A DNA stretch of 64,000 bases from NCBI GenBank assembly GCA_020747065.1, contig JAGMVK010000002.1, positions 3,720,001-3,784,000 of the forward strand, written 5' to 3'. This document shows positions 33,682 through 43,308 of the stretch, piece by piece. The notes under the pieces are model-generated. The model worked only from the letters and a program-made list of their open reading frames with translations. It was not told the origin of the DNA and searched no databases. The translations under genes and the position numbers were made by a program. The DNA comes from Cadophora sp. MPI-SDFR-AT-0126 (lineage: Eukaryota; Ascomycota; Leotiomycetes; Helotiales; Ploettnerulaceae). The first letter of the stretch is position 1. Each line of letters opens with the position of its first letter.

Positions 33682-34989
33682 ATGATCTCCCTCGCCCCCT
33701 TGGCCGCGGTAATACTGGCATCTCTGGTCAGCAAGACCAATGCGGCCGCGTACGGTTTTGCCACCGGTGTGACCGGAGGAGGGTCGGCAACTGCGGCTGC
33801 ACCTTCAGATATTGCTCAGCTCAAGACATGGCTAGCTGACAGCACGGCACGAGTCATCTTGATTAACAAGACCTTCAATTTCAAAGGTTCCGAGGGCACT
33901 GCGACCAGCTCTGGATGTTACCAAAGTTCGTGCCCCGTCTCCAGCGGCGGACAGGACTATATCGGCACAATATCCTGCAGTGGATCCAATATGCTCAGCA
34001 CTACCATCACGTACGACGTCGCTGGTGCCACCCCACTAGTCGTTGCCAGCTCCAAGACGATCCTGGGCGTCGGCAGCGCGGGAATAATCCAAGGTAAAGG
34101 ATTGCGGCTGCCCGCTACGACCACCAATGTGATCATCCAAAACATTCATATCACGGACATCAACCCTAGTCACGTTTGGGGCGGAGATGCGCTCCAGCTT
34201 GAGGGCAACAAGGGCGTCTGGATCGATCACAATAAGTTCAGTTTGATTGGCCGGCAGTTCATTGTTAGCCAGTAAGTTCACCTTTCGCGATGGCTGCGTC
34301 CCGTGTTTCTGCATAGAACAGGCCCCGCTTTCGGATTCCAAGTTACATGGGGACAAGGCTAACTAATCATCTCTTTACAGTTACGCAGCGAGTCAATTCA
34401 CCGTGTCGAACAACGAGTTCTATGGGGTAACTACAACTTCGGCGGTGTGCAATGGAGACCACTACTGTATGTTGACTTGTTGCCTGCTGTACTAGTTCCC
34501 AGATGCTCACCAAGAACAGGGACAAATATGTTTATCGGACCTGGTGACCTCATTACTATCGATCGCAACTACTATCACGATGTCTCGGGCCGGGCGCCAA
34601 AGCTGGGCGAAAGTGGAGTGCGCACAACCGTCCATGCCACCAACAACCTGTTCTACAACATGGCTGGCCATGCATTCGACATCTACTCCGGCACGTATGC
34701 GTTGATTGAGGGCAACGCCTTCATCACCGTCACGACACCGATGGCGTCTCAGACCGGTGCTATCTACAACGTCCCTGACTCGACCAGCGCCTCGACCTGC
34801 TCGTCCTACCTCGGGCGAAATTGCCAGCTTAATGCCTTTGGGAGCAATGTAGGAACCTGGCCCAGTCTGACGAACACGGCCGTCCTCGATGTATTCAAGG
34901 TCTACGATACCAAGTACATAGTTACGCCGATTTCGGGCGGCAGTGTGACCGCCTCCGTCGTCGCTAATGCCGGCATTGGTAAGATCTAG
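33682..34989 (+). CDS. Pectin lyase (PL1), secreted
   Basis: Exons 33682-34271, 34381-34466 and 34520-34989. Intron 1 (109 bp) has GTAAGT, CTAACTAAT and TACAG. Intron 2 (53 bp, GTATGT to AACAG) joins HYCM-frame to TNMFIGPGDLIT as HYW-TNMF, which is needed because the plain frame hits a stop; phase works. The protein is 381 residues. ATG 33682 is preferred over the in-frame ATG 33643 because it starts a clean signal peptide (MISLAPLAAVILASLVSKTNA). Motifs: GVWIDHNKFSLIGRQFIV, the vWiDH block of the family; and SGRAPKLG, carrying the conserved catalytic Arg. Lack of the calcium-binding pattern of pectate lyases and the HYW block favour pectin lyase, cutting methylated homogalacturonan by beta-elimination. 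Confidence 0.92.
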
Positions 34990-35658
34990 GTCATCATAAA
35001 GATTGCTGTGGCAGGTCGTCTTCGACGACAGCCAGCGTACACATCGTCCGTCTCATGCCACGAGCGCCATGCATGTGCGCGACGTAAGCAGCGAAAGGAA
35101 TTCGGTTCTCTCTTACAAACTCTCTGGCGGCCGATACGCTGGGGCCACATGCAAGTCCAGCAGCGGTAATCAGGAATGCTTAACCGACTGACTCTCTTGA
35201 GCTTGTATGGCCGATCAATTTTTCGTATATTTGGGCCAGGAAGCCCTTTGTCTTTAGTTTTTGTACTTTAAAATATGATTCGATGCCGCTTAAAGCAGTG
35301 ATGGGACTGTTGTCATAAAGTCGTATGCGACTACTACTTCCAGTCTAATGTAATCTAAGCGCCGCCATCCCATTGTGGTATCTCTGGACCCGATAGTTGT
35401 TCAAATCGTGAGGAAGCCTGTTTAGTGTGCGAGAAAGGCTGCTACGAGGCTTGATTAAACCACCTTAGTGGGCAGGCCAACTCTCGTGGCGTTAAGGGAG
35501 CAAAGTCGACCAAGTTCAGTACCTTCATCTGAGGAATGCCATTTTCTACACATCACCAACTCACATGTGCCTCGTTTCTCGCTCTACTATATCATATTTT
35601 AGGGAGATTTTGCACCACCCTTGTAAAGATCTAAATACCCTACAATGCCAAGACACTC
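34990..35658. other. 3' region of pectin lyase, no gene
   Basis: No supportable gene; only short frames before the MULE fragment. Confidence 0.4.
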
Positions 35659-36190
35659 TCACCGCCTGCCTCTTTGCCATGAGGTTATTCCCAACCTAAC
35701 TATGTGGCCTCCTACACTTCCGCCTATTATGGCTGTCTCCCCACACGTTGAACAACGTGAACGACTACCTGATCCTTCACCTTGACGGACTATCCCTTTT
35801 CGTAATCTCTCTTTCGGAGGCCTCCCCCGCGGTATCCTAGTTACTGGTGGATGGTACGGATCTTGGTCTAACGCCTGAAGCTCACTGGCATTGACTGGCG
35901 GAAGAGCATCGCTATAGGTAGCAGCCCATACCTCTGCAGAGAGGGCTTCTGGAAAGAACATTGGTAATGGACTTCCGGCTACTTGGATCATAGAGATTGC
36001 GTGGCTACAGGGAATCCCATTTTGCTGGAATCGTCGGCAAGAGCATAAGAGCATGTCCTTGTTACCAAATTGACCATGAAGATATTCCCACTGCTTTCTG
36101 TCACTCTAGCCTCTGTTAGCGAGGACAATTGGACCTTGTTGCTTGAAGCTAGTTGCCTTGCTTCACGGACTGTAGTCTCAACGAATGGAG
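35659..36190 (-). pseudogene. MULE transposase C-terminal fragment with SWIM zinc finger
   Basis: On the minus strand QWEYLHGQFGNKDMLLCSC, then RRFQQNGIPCSHAISMI, fits the SWIM pattern CxCxxF...IPCxH seen at the C-terminus of Mutator-like transposases. After it are DPYHPPVTRIPRGRPP and a CxxC motif (CSTCGE). No catalytic DDE region is present in the window. The fragment ends where the pogo-type element at 36193 begins. Confidence 0.65.
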
Positions 36191-36192
36191 TA

Positions 36193-37870
36193 CAGTAGAA
36201 CCTCGATATAAGCATCCTTTACATAAGCATACCTGACCAATAAGCATTGAGCTTTGGGTCCCGTTTTTTTTAGGTGAACCAATAAGCATACCTCGCTAGA
36301 AGCATATGCTTAGATAATTAGGATCCCGATTTCGAGATCGCACCTAATTTTACCTCGATATGCTTATAATTCTATCACTACAAGCACAAATATCATTAGA
36401 ATGGAGGAGAAAAAGCGTCGAAGGGCTCTAACTGATGCCGATCGATTCATAATTCGAAAGCGCAATCAAACACACCCTCCAGCGCAGCAGAAAGACCTCG
36501 CAAATTGGTTCACCGCTACTACAGGGCATCCCCTTGATCAAAGTCAAATCTCTAGGATTCTAGGCCCTAAATTCGATTACCTCGATGGTAAACACACACA
36601 GAAAGACATACGGGAGATGAAAGGAAAGAGCAGATCGTCTATAGGAGACTGGCCTGATCTTGAGATGGCATTATTCGAATGGCAGCAACGCATGGAGCAG
36701 AAGAAAGCTATCATTACAGGAGAGATCTTAAAGACAAAGGCAAGGCAATTGTGGGAGGCGCTCCCACAGTACAATGATATTGAGATGCCTAAATGGTCGA
36801 ATGGATGGCTAGAAGGGTTCAAAAAACGATACAAAATCAAGGAGTACGTCCAACACGGAGAAGCTGGCTCTGCTGCAACTGATGACGTTGATAATATCGC
36901 ACAAATGGAGGCAGTACGACAGCTCTGCAAAGAGTATGAACTCCGCAATGTCCTTAATATGGACGAAACCGGCCTGAACTGGAAGAGAATTCCTGATCGC
37001 ACCCTCGCAACACAGTCCCATAGTGGAGCTAAGAAGAGCAAAGACCGTATTACTATCGCGCTGACCAGTAACGCTGATGGCAGTGAGAAGTTCTTAGCTT
37101 GGGTTATTAGCAAATCGGAAAATCCACGATGCAACCAATGCATCAAGGGATTATTGCGAGTTTCAAGCTTCAGTACCGCAAGCTGTGGATTGCGTTTATG
37201 CTACGGGAATATGAGGCTGATAAGAATCCACAAAAGACAGTCAACTTGCCGAGAGCAGTGCAGTGGACACAGGTTGCATGGGAAACATCGGTCACAATAG
37301 ACACAATCCAGAGATGCTGGTGGAAATCGACCTTAATCAAGAAGCCTACACCTGAAGAGCTTGCACAGATGGGAGAGCTTGAAGGAGACACTATTATTGT
37401 GGACGATGGAAGTGCTGATCGAATCGAACTACGAGAGCAGATTGCACAATCCCGATCGAGAACCCCCTTTCTCTTGACGAATTCCTGAACCCAGAAGATG
37501 AGATAATTGTTGATGAGGACGAAGATATCTTTACATCTGTTGTGAACCACTATGCTATTGCTAGGCCGGGTGAGGAGGAAGAATCGAGTGATGAGGAGGA
37601 GGAGGAGGTTAAGGAGATAGATACTGCTGAAGCTTTGAGAGCAGTAGAAACAGTGAAGCTGTGGAAGCTACAGAAGGGAGATAGTCAAGATCTCCAAGCA
37701 CTTGATCGTCTTACAAGAGAGATTACACGATATAAGATCTCTGCAGCTCACCAGACGACGATTCATAGGTTTTTCAAGCCAAAATAATCAATCCTCTTTA
37801 CACAAGCATACCTCCCTTATAACCATGCGAATGCGGTTCCCGATGGTATGCTTATATGGAGGTTCTACTG
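36193..37870 (+). mobile_element. Pogo/Tigger-type transposon, internally deleted, TA duplication
   Basis: TIRs CAGTAGAACCTCGATATAAG and its complement (CAGTAGAACCTCCATATAAG) bound a 1678-bp element; TA dinucleotides lie outside (36191-36192, 37871-37872). It carries a defective pogo transposase and interrupts or abuts a MULE remnant. Confidence 0.9.
36401..37787 (+). pseudogene. Pogo-type transposase lacking catalytic centre
   Basis: The ATG at 36401 opens MEEKKRRRALTDADRFIIRK, a two-part HTH with CENP-B-like second half (GNGWLEGFKKRY region). Then comes NVLNMDETGLNWKRIPDRT (first catalytic Asp) and ITIALTSNADGSEKF. After ENPRC the expected DNxxxH block and final Asp are missing: sequence jumps directly to QPMHQGIIASFKLQYRKLW in another frame, an internal deletion. 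Another frameshift near 37465 leads to the acidic tail (DEDEDIF) and C-terminus HRFFKPK. The element could only move with help. Confidence 0.85.
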
Positions 37871-37980
37871 TAGTACTGACTGACCTCTTTTGCCCTCCTC
37901 TATTAACCAATTATGGACTTCTTGCTCTTTAACTCCAAATTCGGAGTTCTTAACTTATCTGTTCTCGCTGCAAGTATGCT

Positions 37981-39719
37981 TTGGTCCCAGGTACCATTGA
38001 TTCTCATTTGAGTTCTCTCCATAAGAACGATATAACAAGGAGTGAAAGAAGAGATTGCGTTGAGATCTGGAAGAATAAGCCGCTCCAACCTGCTCAGGCT
38101 ATCCAGCAGCTTGATCTCCCTCTGGATACTTCGCCTATTCCTAGTCTAGCCTTATTCTACAATGGTGTGCGCTGTGGCCTCTGCACTGAGCGGCCGTATA
38201 TCTGCAGTAAAGAAAACACACATGGTATGCGGCATCACCTCAAGACTTTTCATAAATGGAAAAGTGGTCACAAGGGTGGCCGCCCCACAAACGCAGTGCT
38301 CGCATTGCAAGATCAAGGAGCAGAAAAGCAGACAGCCCTCTCTGCAGTGACTATAACTCCTGTCTCCTATCAGACTTTCCACCGGAGTAACTTCACCCGC
38401 TATTTTCAAGTGGCCACACTTTCAGAACCTGATTGGGGAGCATCTGGGGCAGACCAGCCACCCCCTCCCACTTCACTTGAGGCTCAGGTTGAATTGCAGT
38501 TGGCTGAGAAGATACAGGCTGCAGACGCAAGGGCTAGCACAGTCCTTCAGCCTCCCCCCGAGCAGTCTGCCTGGTTGCAAACCACCGAATGGGTTCGATA
38601 CCTACAAGGTCATGACCTCGAAGCTGCAGCTCGGCTTATTGCCCTCCCACACTCATCCGAGCCAGAGCCGGACCTCGTCTCTATCCTAGCCTCCCTTGAT
38701 CGCTTGGTTGAACAGGCACGCGATTCCGTGTTACAAGGCAAGGTCAATGCTTTCGATCAGCAGCGCATTAACAGCTTCCTTCGCTCAGGCTCGCGCACTT
38801 CGAAGGCGTCAGATCGACCGTTAGCCCACAAGCTGAAGGAAGGCACGTACAAGGCGTACAAGAAGACTTGGAAGCAGCTTCTCTGCTTCGTCTTCCGGAT
38901 GGTACACCTAGAACGGCAGCCAGCCTTGCACTGCCTCCTGACGAGCGCTCAATCGGCAGCCTTAGATGAGGTGGCTTGCGCAGCTCGTGTCTTTGTGCAA
39001 CGACAAGAACAGGAAGCCGCTAGGGCTGTGATATGAAGTTGAATATCTTGAAGTCTTTGAATGTACTTTGAATGAATTGAACTTGAAGACTACGGTGGCC
39101 AATTCAAGCTCTTCATGAATTATTCATGAATATTTTGAAGAGTGTTACATTAAGCCCGGAGGGTTAATTTCCGCAATTTTTTAGCTCAATTTAGTTAGCT
39201 CAGTCTAATTTTAGTATAAAATTCATAAAATTCATGAATTTCATGAACTTGAAGAGCTAGATTTTGATTCAAATTCGTTGAATTTATTTTTTTTCTGATT
39301 CACGTTCATTCAATTCAAGGACTTTTTTCTTGATTCACGTTCAAAATATTCAATTCTCAGCCCTAGAAGCCGCCGAGGAACCTGGGGAGGGCCGGATGCA
39401 GTCACAGCAACGGACGCTTGACGCGGCATGCCTTCGTTTCTGTATCGCGTTGCTCGACCATCGCTTAATGGGAAACAACTTCGACAGCGTGATTATTGGC
39501 TTCTTGGCTGTTTTAGGGATCGATACAGCAAGAGAAGGCTTTCAAGAGGCTAATAGCTACACGCCCCACCTTTTGGCCTTGATCAAGATTGCTCAAATGC
39601 TCGTCTTGCAACGGGCAGTGGCTGCAGCAGAAGGTGGCGAGACTGAATATCCAGCACAGATGATAGAGGTCATGCAGGACCGTTTTATGGTGTATGGCAG
39701 CCGCTCTGTGAGGGAATGA
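37981..39719 (+). pseudogene. OrsD-like (DUF3505) zinc-finger protein fragment, split by a MITE
   Basis: Reading starts without an ATG; upstream in frame are CSRCKYAL and TAA codons, so the N-terminus is lost or decayed. Two zinc-finger-like units are visible: CSRC...HLSSLHK (37950-38030) and RCGLCTERPYICSKENTHGM followed by HHLKTFH. Then comes SYQTFHRSNFTRYFQV, a hallmark block of OrsD/DUF3505 proteins, and a helical region. A 345-bp hAT-type MITE (39021-39365) interrupts the frame; without it and one 8-bp duplication, the frame continues as EEPGEGRMQSQQRT and FDSVIIGFLAVLGIDTAREG, again family-typical, to a TGA at 39719. Function of the family is unknown; it often accompanies fungal mobile DNA. 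Confidence 0.6.
39021..39365. mobile_element. hAT-type MITE, 345 bp, 8-bp duplication
   Basis: Ends TAGGGCTG...TTGAATATCTTGAA and its complement; 8-bp direct repeat GAAGCCGC at 39013-39020 and 39366-39373. The interior is AT-rich with TTCATGAA motifs near both ends. The right end of the hAT element at 59572 also starts TAGGGC and has TTCATGAA motifs. Confidence 0.9.
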
Positions 39720-40005
39720 TCAGGTGACTTTTATACTTTGTGAATAGTCTCGCTTTATGAATATTGTGTAAATAGCTTAAGTCAGAGATTTCCTTACGAA
39801 TCTCTTTCTCTCCTTGTAAACAATCATTTTACCCAAGTCGCATTCGACCTCGTTCATGCTCTTGTACCGTCACACGCTCGCCAATTAACTGGGCTCAGAA
39901 ACTCCGGGAGTATGGGAAGAAGATCAGGGACAGCACCACAAGTCTAGGTTATATCATTTGGTCGGACGACGGCCAGAAGCTTGATTACAAAGGACTTGAG
40001 CTGAG
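39720..40005. other. Short spacer
   Basis: Between the OrsD-like fragment and a pogo-type composite. No gene. Confidence 0.4.
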
Positions 40006-40776
40006 TAACGTCCCACCCCACCATTTGGCCCACCCCCCCCCCCCATTTGGCCCGCCTTTTACACCAAAAAACGTGATTTTTGAGTGCAAATATCTAAAGA
40101 ATTAATTAATAATAAAACATAAAAAATTTATATTTATATTTGTTATATAATATCAATTAATTTAACAAAAGGATTTTGGGATCTATTAATATTTAATTAC
40201 GTAATATTAAATTATAGTTTTTACATAGTAAAAACACCGAAATTCACTTATTAATAACTTTATAAGTAATATTTCAAATACTCTAAAACTTTTAATAACG
40301 TAAGTTCAAATACTAATCTTGAATTATTTTGAGTTTTAAAGTATTTGTATTAGTAATAACGTTTTTATTAAAGATTTAATTTTTCTCATACAAATTTTTT
40401 GTATGGGGTTTTATAAATCACTTAATAAAAAATAACAACTAATTCAATTAACTTTAAACTTAGGAATTTAAAGCTTCTTTATAACATATAAGTTTATTAA
40501 AAGTTTTAAAAGTATTCGTTAATAATTAAAAAAGTTATTAAAGAAAATTCAAAAATCATTTTTACACCAAATTTATTAGCGAAAAAAAATATTCAACTTT
40601 AAGTACTTATTTCATAAGATTACGTAATACTAAATACATGAAACTTTCATAAAATTAAGGACTATCTTAAAAATAATCCGATTCTTTAGTTTTAAGTTAT
40701 TCTATTAGAGTTTAATAAAGTTATTAGTTATTTAAAGTGGTGAGTTTTTGTAACGACACTAGCCAGGATAGCAGTG

Positions 40777-41097
40777 TGTAACAGTTGGACACTGTTGGAG
40801 GGCAGTAGGAGGGATCACAGTATGACAGAGCAGGGAGCACGTGGTTAAAGTATTAAGAATTATAAGTAAATAGAGTCGAAATACATGTGTCAGGCGTTAG
40901 ATCAAACTCAAGCTTACCCTCTAAACGAGGGTTCAACTCCTTCTTTTATCTCTGACTCCAGCTGCCTATCCAGCTTGTGTATCGAGGCCTTGCCTGCCCA
41001 TACGGCCATAGTATAACGGCCGTAGTATAACGGCCGTAGCGGCCATCATTCGTCCGTAGGATCCGTAACCCCTATAGCGCTTGTCGCGGCCGTTACA
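40777..41097 (+). mobile_element. Solo LTR, second copy of the 24276 family
   Basis: TGTAACAGTTGG to CGGCCGTTACA, nearly identical to 24276-24582 but with a 15-bp tandem duplication (TAGTATAACGGCCG) near 41020. Flanked by a 34-bp direct repeat instead of 5 bp (40743-40776 and 41098-41131). Confidence 0.85.
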
Positions 41098-41103
41098 AGT
41101 TTT

Positions 41104-41336
41104 TGTAACGACACTAGCCAGGATAGCAGTGCAAGAGGTATATGGGAGTACATTGGCTGAGGCTATCGAGAACTAATAGGTCTGATACGAAGGAAACAAG
41201 AAGATAGGGGAGGAAAAGGAGTCTGAGGGAGGACCTCCTTATATACACGATCTGCCACCGAAACCCCCCTGGCGCTAGTTCAACTCGCTATGACCCTATT
41301 CCCCTGAATGCCAGAACACGTGAGTCGATCGTCACA
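41104..41336 (+). mobile_element. Putative LTR or LTR fragment, 233 bp
   Basis: Begins TGTAACGACACTAGCC and ends CGATCGTCACA (TG...CA). Its first 28 bp also occur at 40749-40776 on the other side of the 40777 LTR. No internal coding region and no matching 5-bp duplication. Confidence 0.55.
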
Positions 41337-41960
41337 AAAGCACTATACAAATAATTTGTATGAGAGAAATTAATTACTTAATTAAAACACAACTACTAAT
41401 ACAATTACTTTAAAATTCTTAAAACTTCAAGATTTGTATACGATCTTTATGTATTTTAAATTTTATGAAATTATATAAATTATTAAGGAAGTTATTAGTA
41501 AGCGACTTTTGGTGTTTTTTGTATGTAAAAACTTAAATCTAATATTACGTAATAATTCATAATCCAAATTACATCTATCTTTGTAAAGTTAGTTAAGAAG
41601 AGCTAATAAGTACGAATATAAAAAAATTATAAATTTTCATTAATTAGTTATAAAGATATTAGTACATTAAAATCGCTGTTTTTGGTGTAAAAGGGTGGGC
41701 GAAAGGGGGGGGTGGGCGAAAGGGTGGGGTGGGACGTTATGCCTTATTTGGCGAAAGGTACGAAGCGCAAAGCAGAGGGACGGCGGTGGCAATAGAGGAT
41801 CACCTTGATGACGTTTGCTGATGAGTCATTAGGGATAAATATTTAACCGACCCGTCCTTGGGCGACAAAGAAAGAGAAATACGAAGTCAGCCAGCAATCA
41901 AGTCAGCCAGCAATCAAGTCAGCCAGCATTCGAGTCGGTAGTGGGTGTGGAGGAAGGACA

Positions 41961-43308
41961 ATGGAGGGTGCAAGCTTGACGCGTCAGTCGAGCCGAGAAC
42001 GCGTCCAGACGCCGAAGGCATTGGAATGGAACAAGAGGAGGTCCAGAGCCGTGTTAAGCGACGTAGAGGATACGATTGAAGTTATTGAGACGGTCCCCGC
42101 GGCGCTACAGTTAAAACGAACGGAGATCAATGCGCACCTTAAGGAGCGCATCGTTGCGACGAAGGTCAAGGCCCTCACTGCGAAGGGGGGCGAACGACCT
42201 ACAACAGTGGCAGCGACCTTGAATCATTTAACACACGAGAAGGTAATGTTAACTGCGAATACGCAGATTAAAGTACTTACCGACCTGGTTAAATCGCTCC
42301 TGGAGGCAATGGAAGGACAGACCTTAGCCGTGGAAGAACTGAAGAAGGAACACGCGAACTAGATCGAAGTTCTAACTAGAACCTTTACCTAATAAATTGA
42401 AACGCTTAAGGCATAAGTCATAGAGATGACGGAGAAGATCGAGACCTAGCTGTCTAATATATAACTACCCCTGAGTGCATTACCCTCGTATGCGGAGGTC
42501 GCTCGTACACTACCGAACAGTAGGCCGAGCAACGTACGAACTCTGACCTCGATGGGTACGACACTATCAACGATGACCGACATACTCTATTGCACGATTG
42601 ACACATCGAGAGTTGGGAAAGAAGAGAAGAGTAAGGTATAACCCGGGGTAATCAGAAAGGTAATTGAGGAAGAGATCCGCATTATGGAAGGGCAGGAGCA
42701 TTGGCGTTGCGTTGCGGTGATTAAGGACGCTAGGAACTATGATCGCATCAGAGTAACGTGCAGAGATGAAACTGAACTTCAAAGAGTCAAGAAAGTAGCG
42801 GAGAAAATGGCGGTGATGGGGGTTAGGGTGCTACGGGATTAACTGTATCCTGTAAAGATAGATAATGCTAATCGAACAGCTATTCTTGATCAGGATGGAA
42901 AGGTTCTACTAGGGGCCGCAGAGGTCCTTGGAAAGGAGAATGACGTTCATATTGCTAAGATCGCATGGCTCAGTAGAAAAGATATAGGAAAGGCATATGG
43001 GTCGATGGTCGTTTACGTTACTAAGGGCAGCGAAGCAGTGAGACTATTGCAAGGTCAATACTTCTATGTTGCAGGAGAGTCAGCCTACACCAGAGCCTTC
43101 GAGCCCCGGTATGGTCCCCTACAATGTTACAGGTGTTAAGAATTAGGACACAAGGCGTTCTCTTGTACGAAACCGCAGGTCTGTGCTAGGTGTGCCTAAA
43201 TGGGGCACCATCACAGCGAATGTCGAGCGGCAATACTAAAATGCGTACCCTGCGGAGGACCCTACGAGTCGTTCAGCAAGAATTGTTAAGTGCTCTATCC
43301 CGCTCGTC
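41961..43308 (+). pseudogene. LINE ORF1 (gag-like, CCHC knuckles) with nonsense codons
   Basis: The ATG at 41961 opens an intact 133-codon N-terminus with charged helices (MEGASLTRQSSRERV). After 42362 the same frame continues with frequent TAA/TAG. It contains an RRM-like region (EGQEHWRCVAVIKDARNYDR; then IAWLSRKDIGKAYG) and three CCHC-type knuckles near 43125-43290 (CYRC-x-ELGHKAFSC, CARCA-x-MGHHHSEC, CVPCG). Most stops replace residues expected to be Gln (CAA/CAG to TAA/TAG), as in C-to-T mutation of CpA. RNA-binding ORF1, now non-functional. Confidence 0.8.

Larger units (their letters stand above)
40008..41737. mobile_element. Composite of two pogo-type MITEs with LTR insertions at the junction
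   Basis: Left end ACGTCCCACCCCACC and its complement at 41737, each next to TA (40006-40007, 41738-41739). The left 740 bp align along their length with the MITE at 25645 but lack its right TIR; the right 400 bp are the inverted left half of another copy. LTR sequences occupy 40749-41336 between them. Confidence 0.75.

Noticed and set aside
41884..41935. Possible CRISPR-like array (three repeats)
   Set aside because: Short tandem repeats without spacers in a eukaryotic LINE leader.
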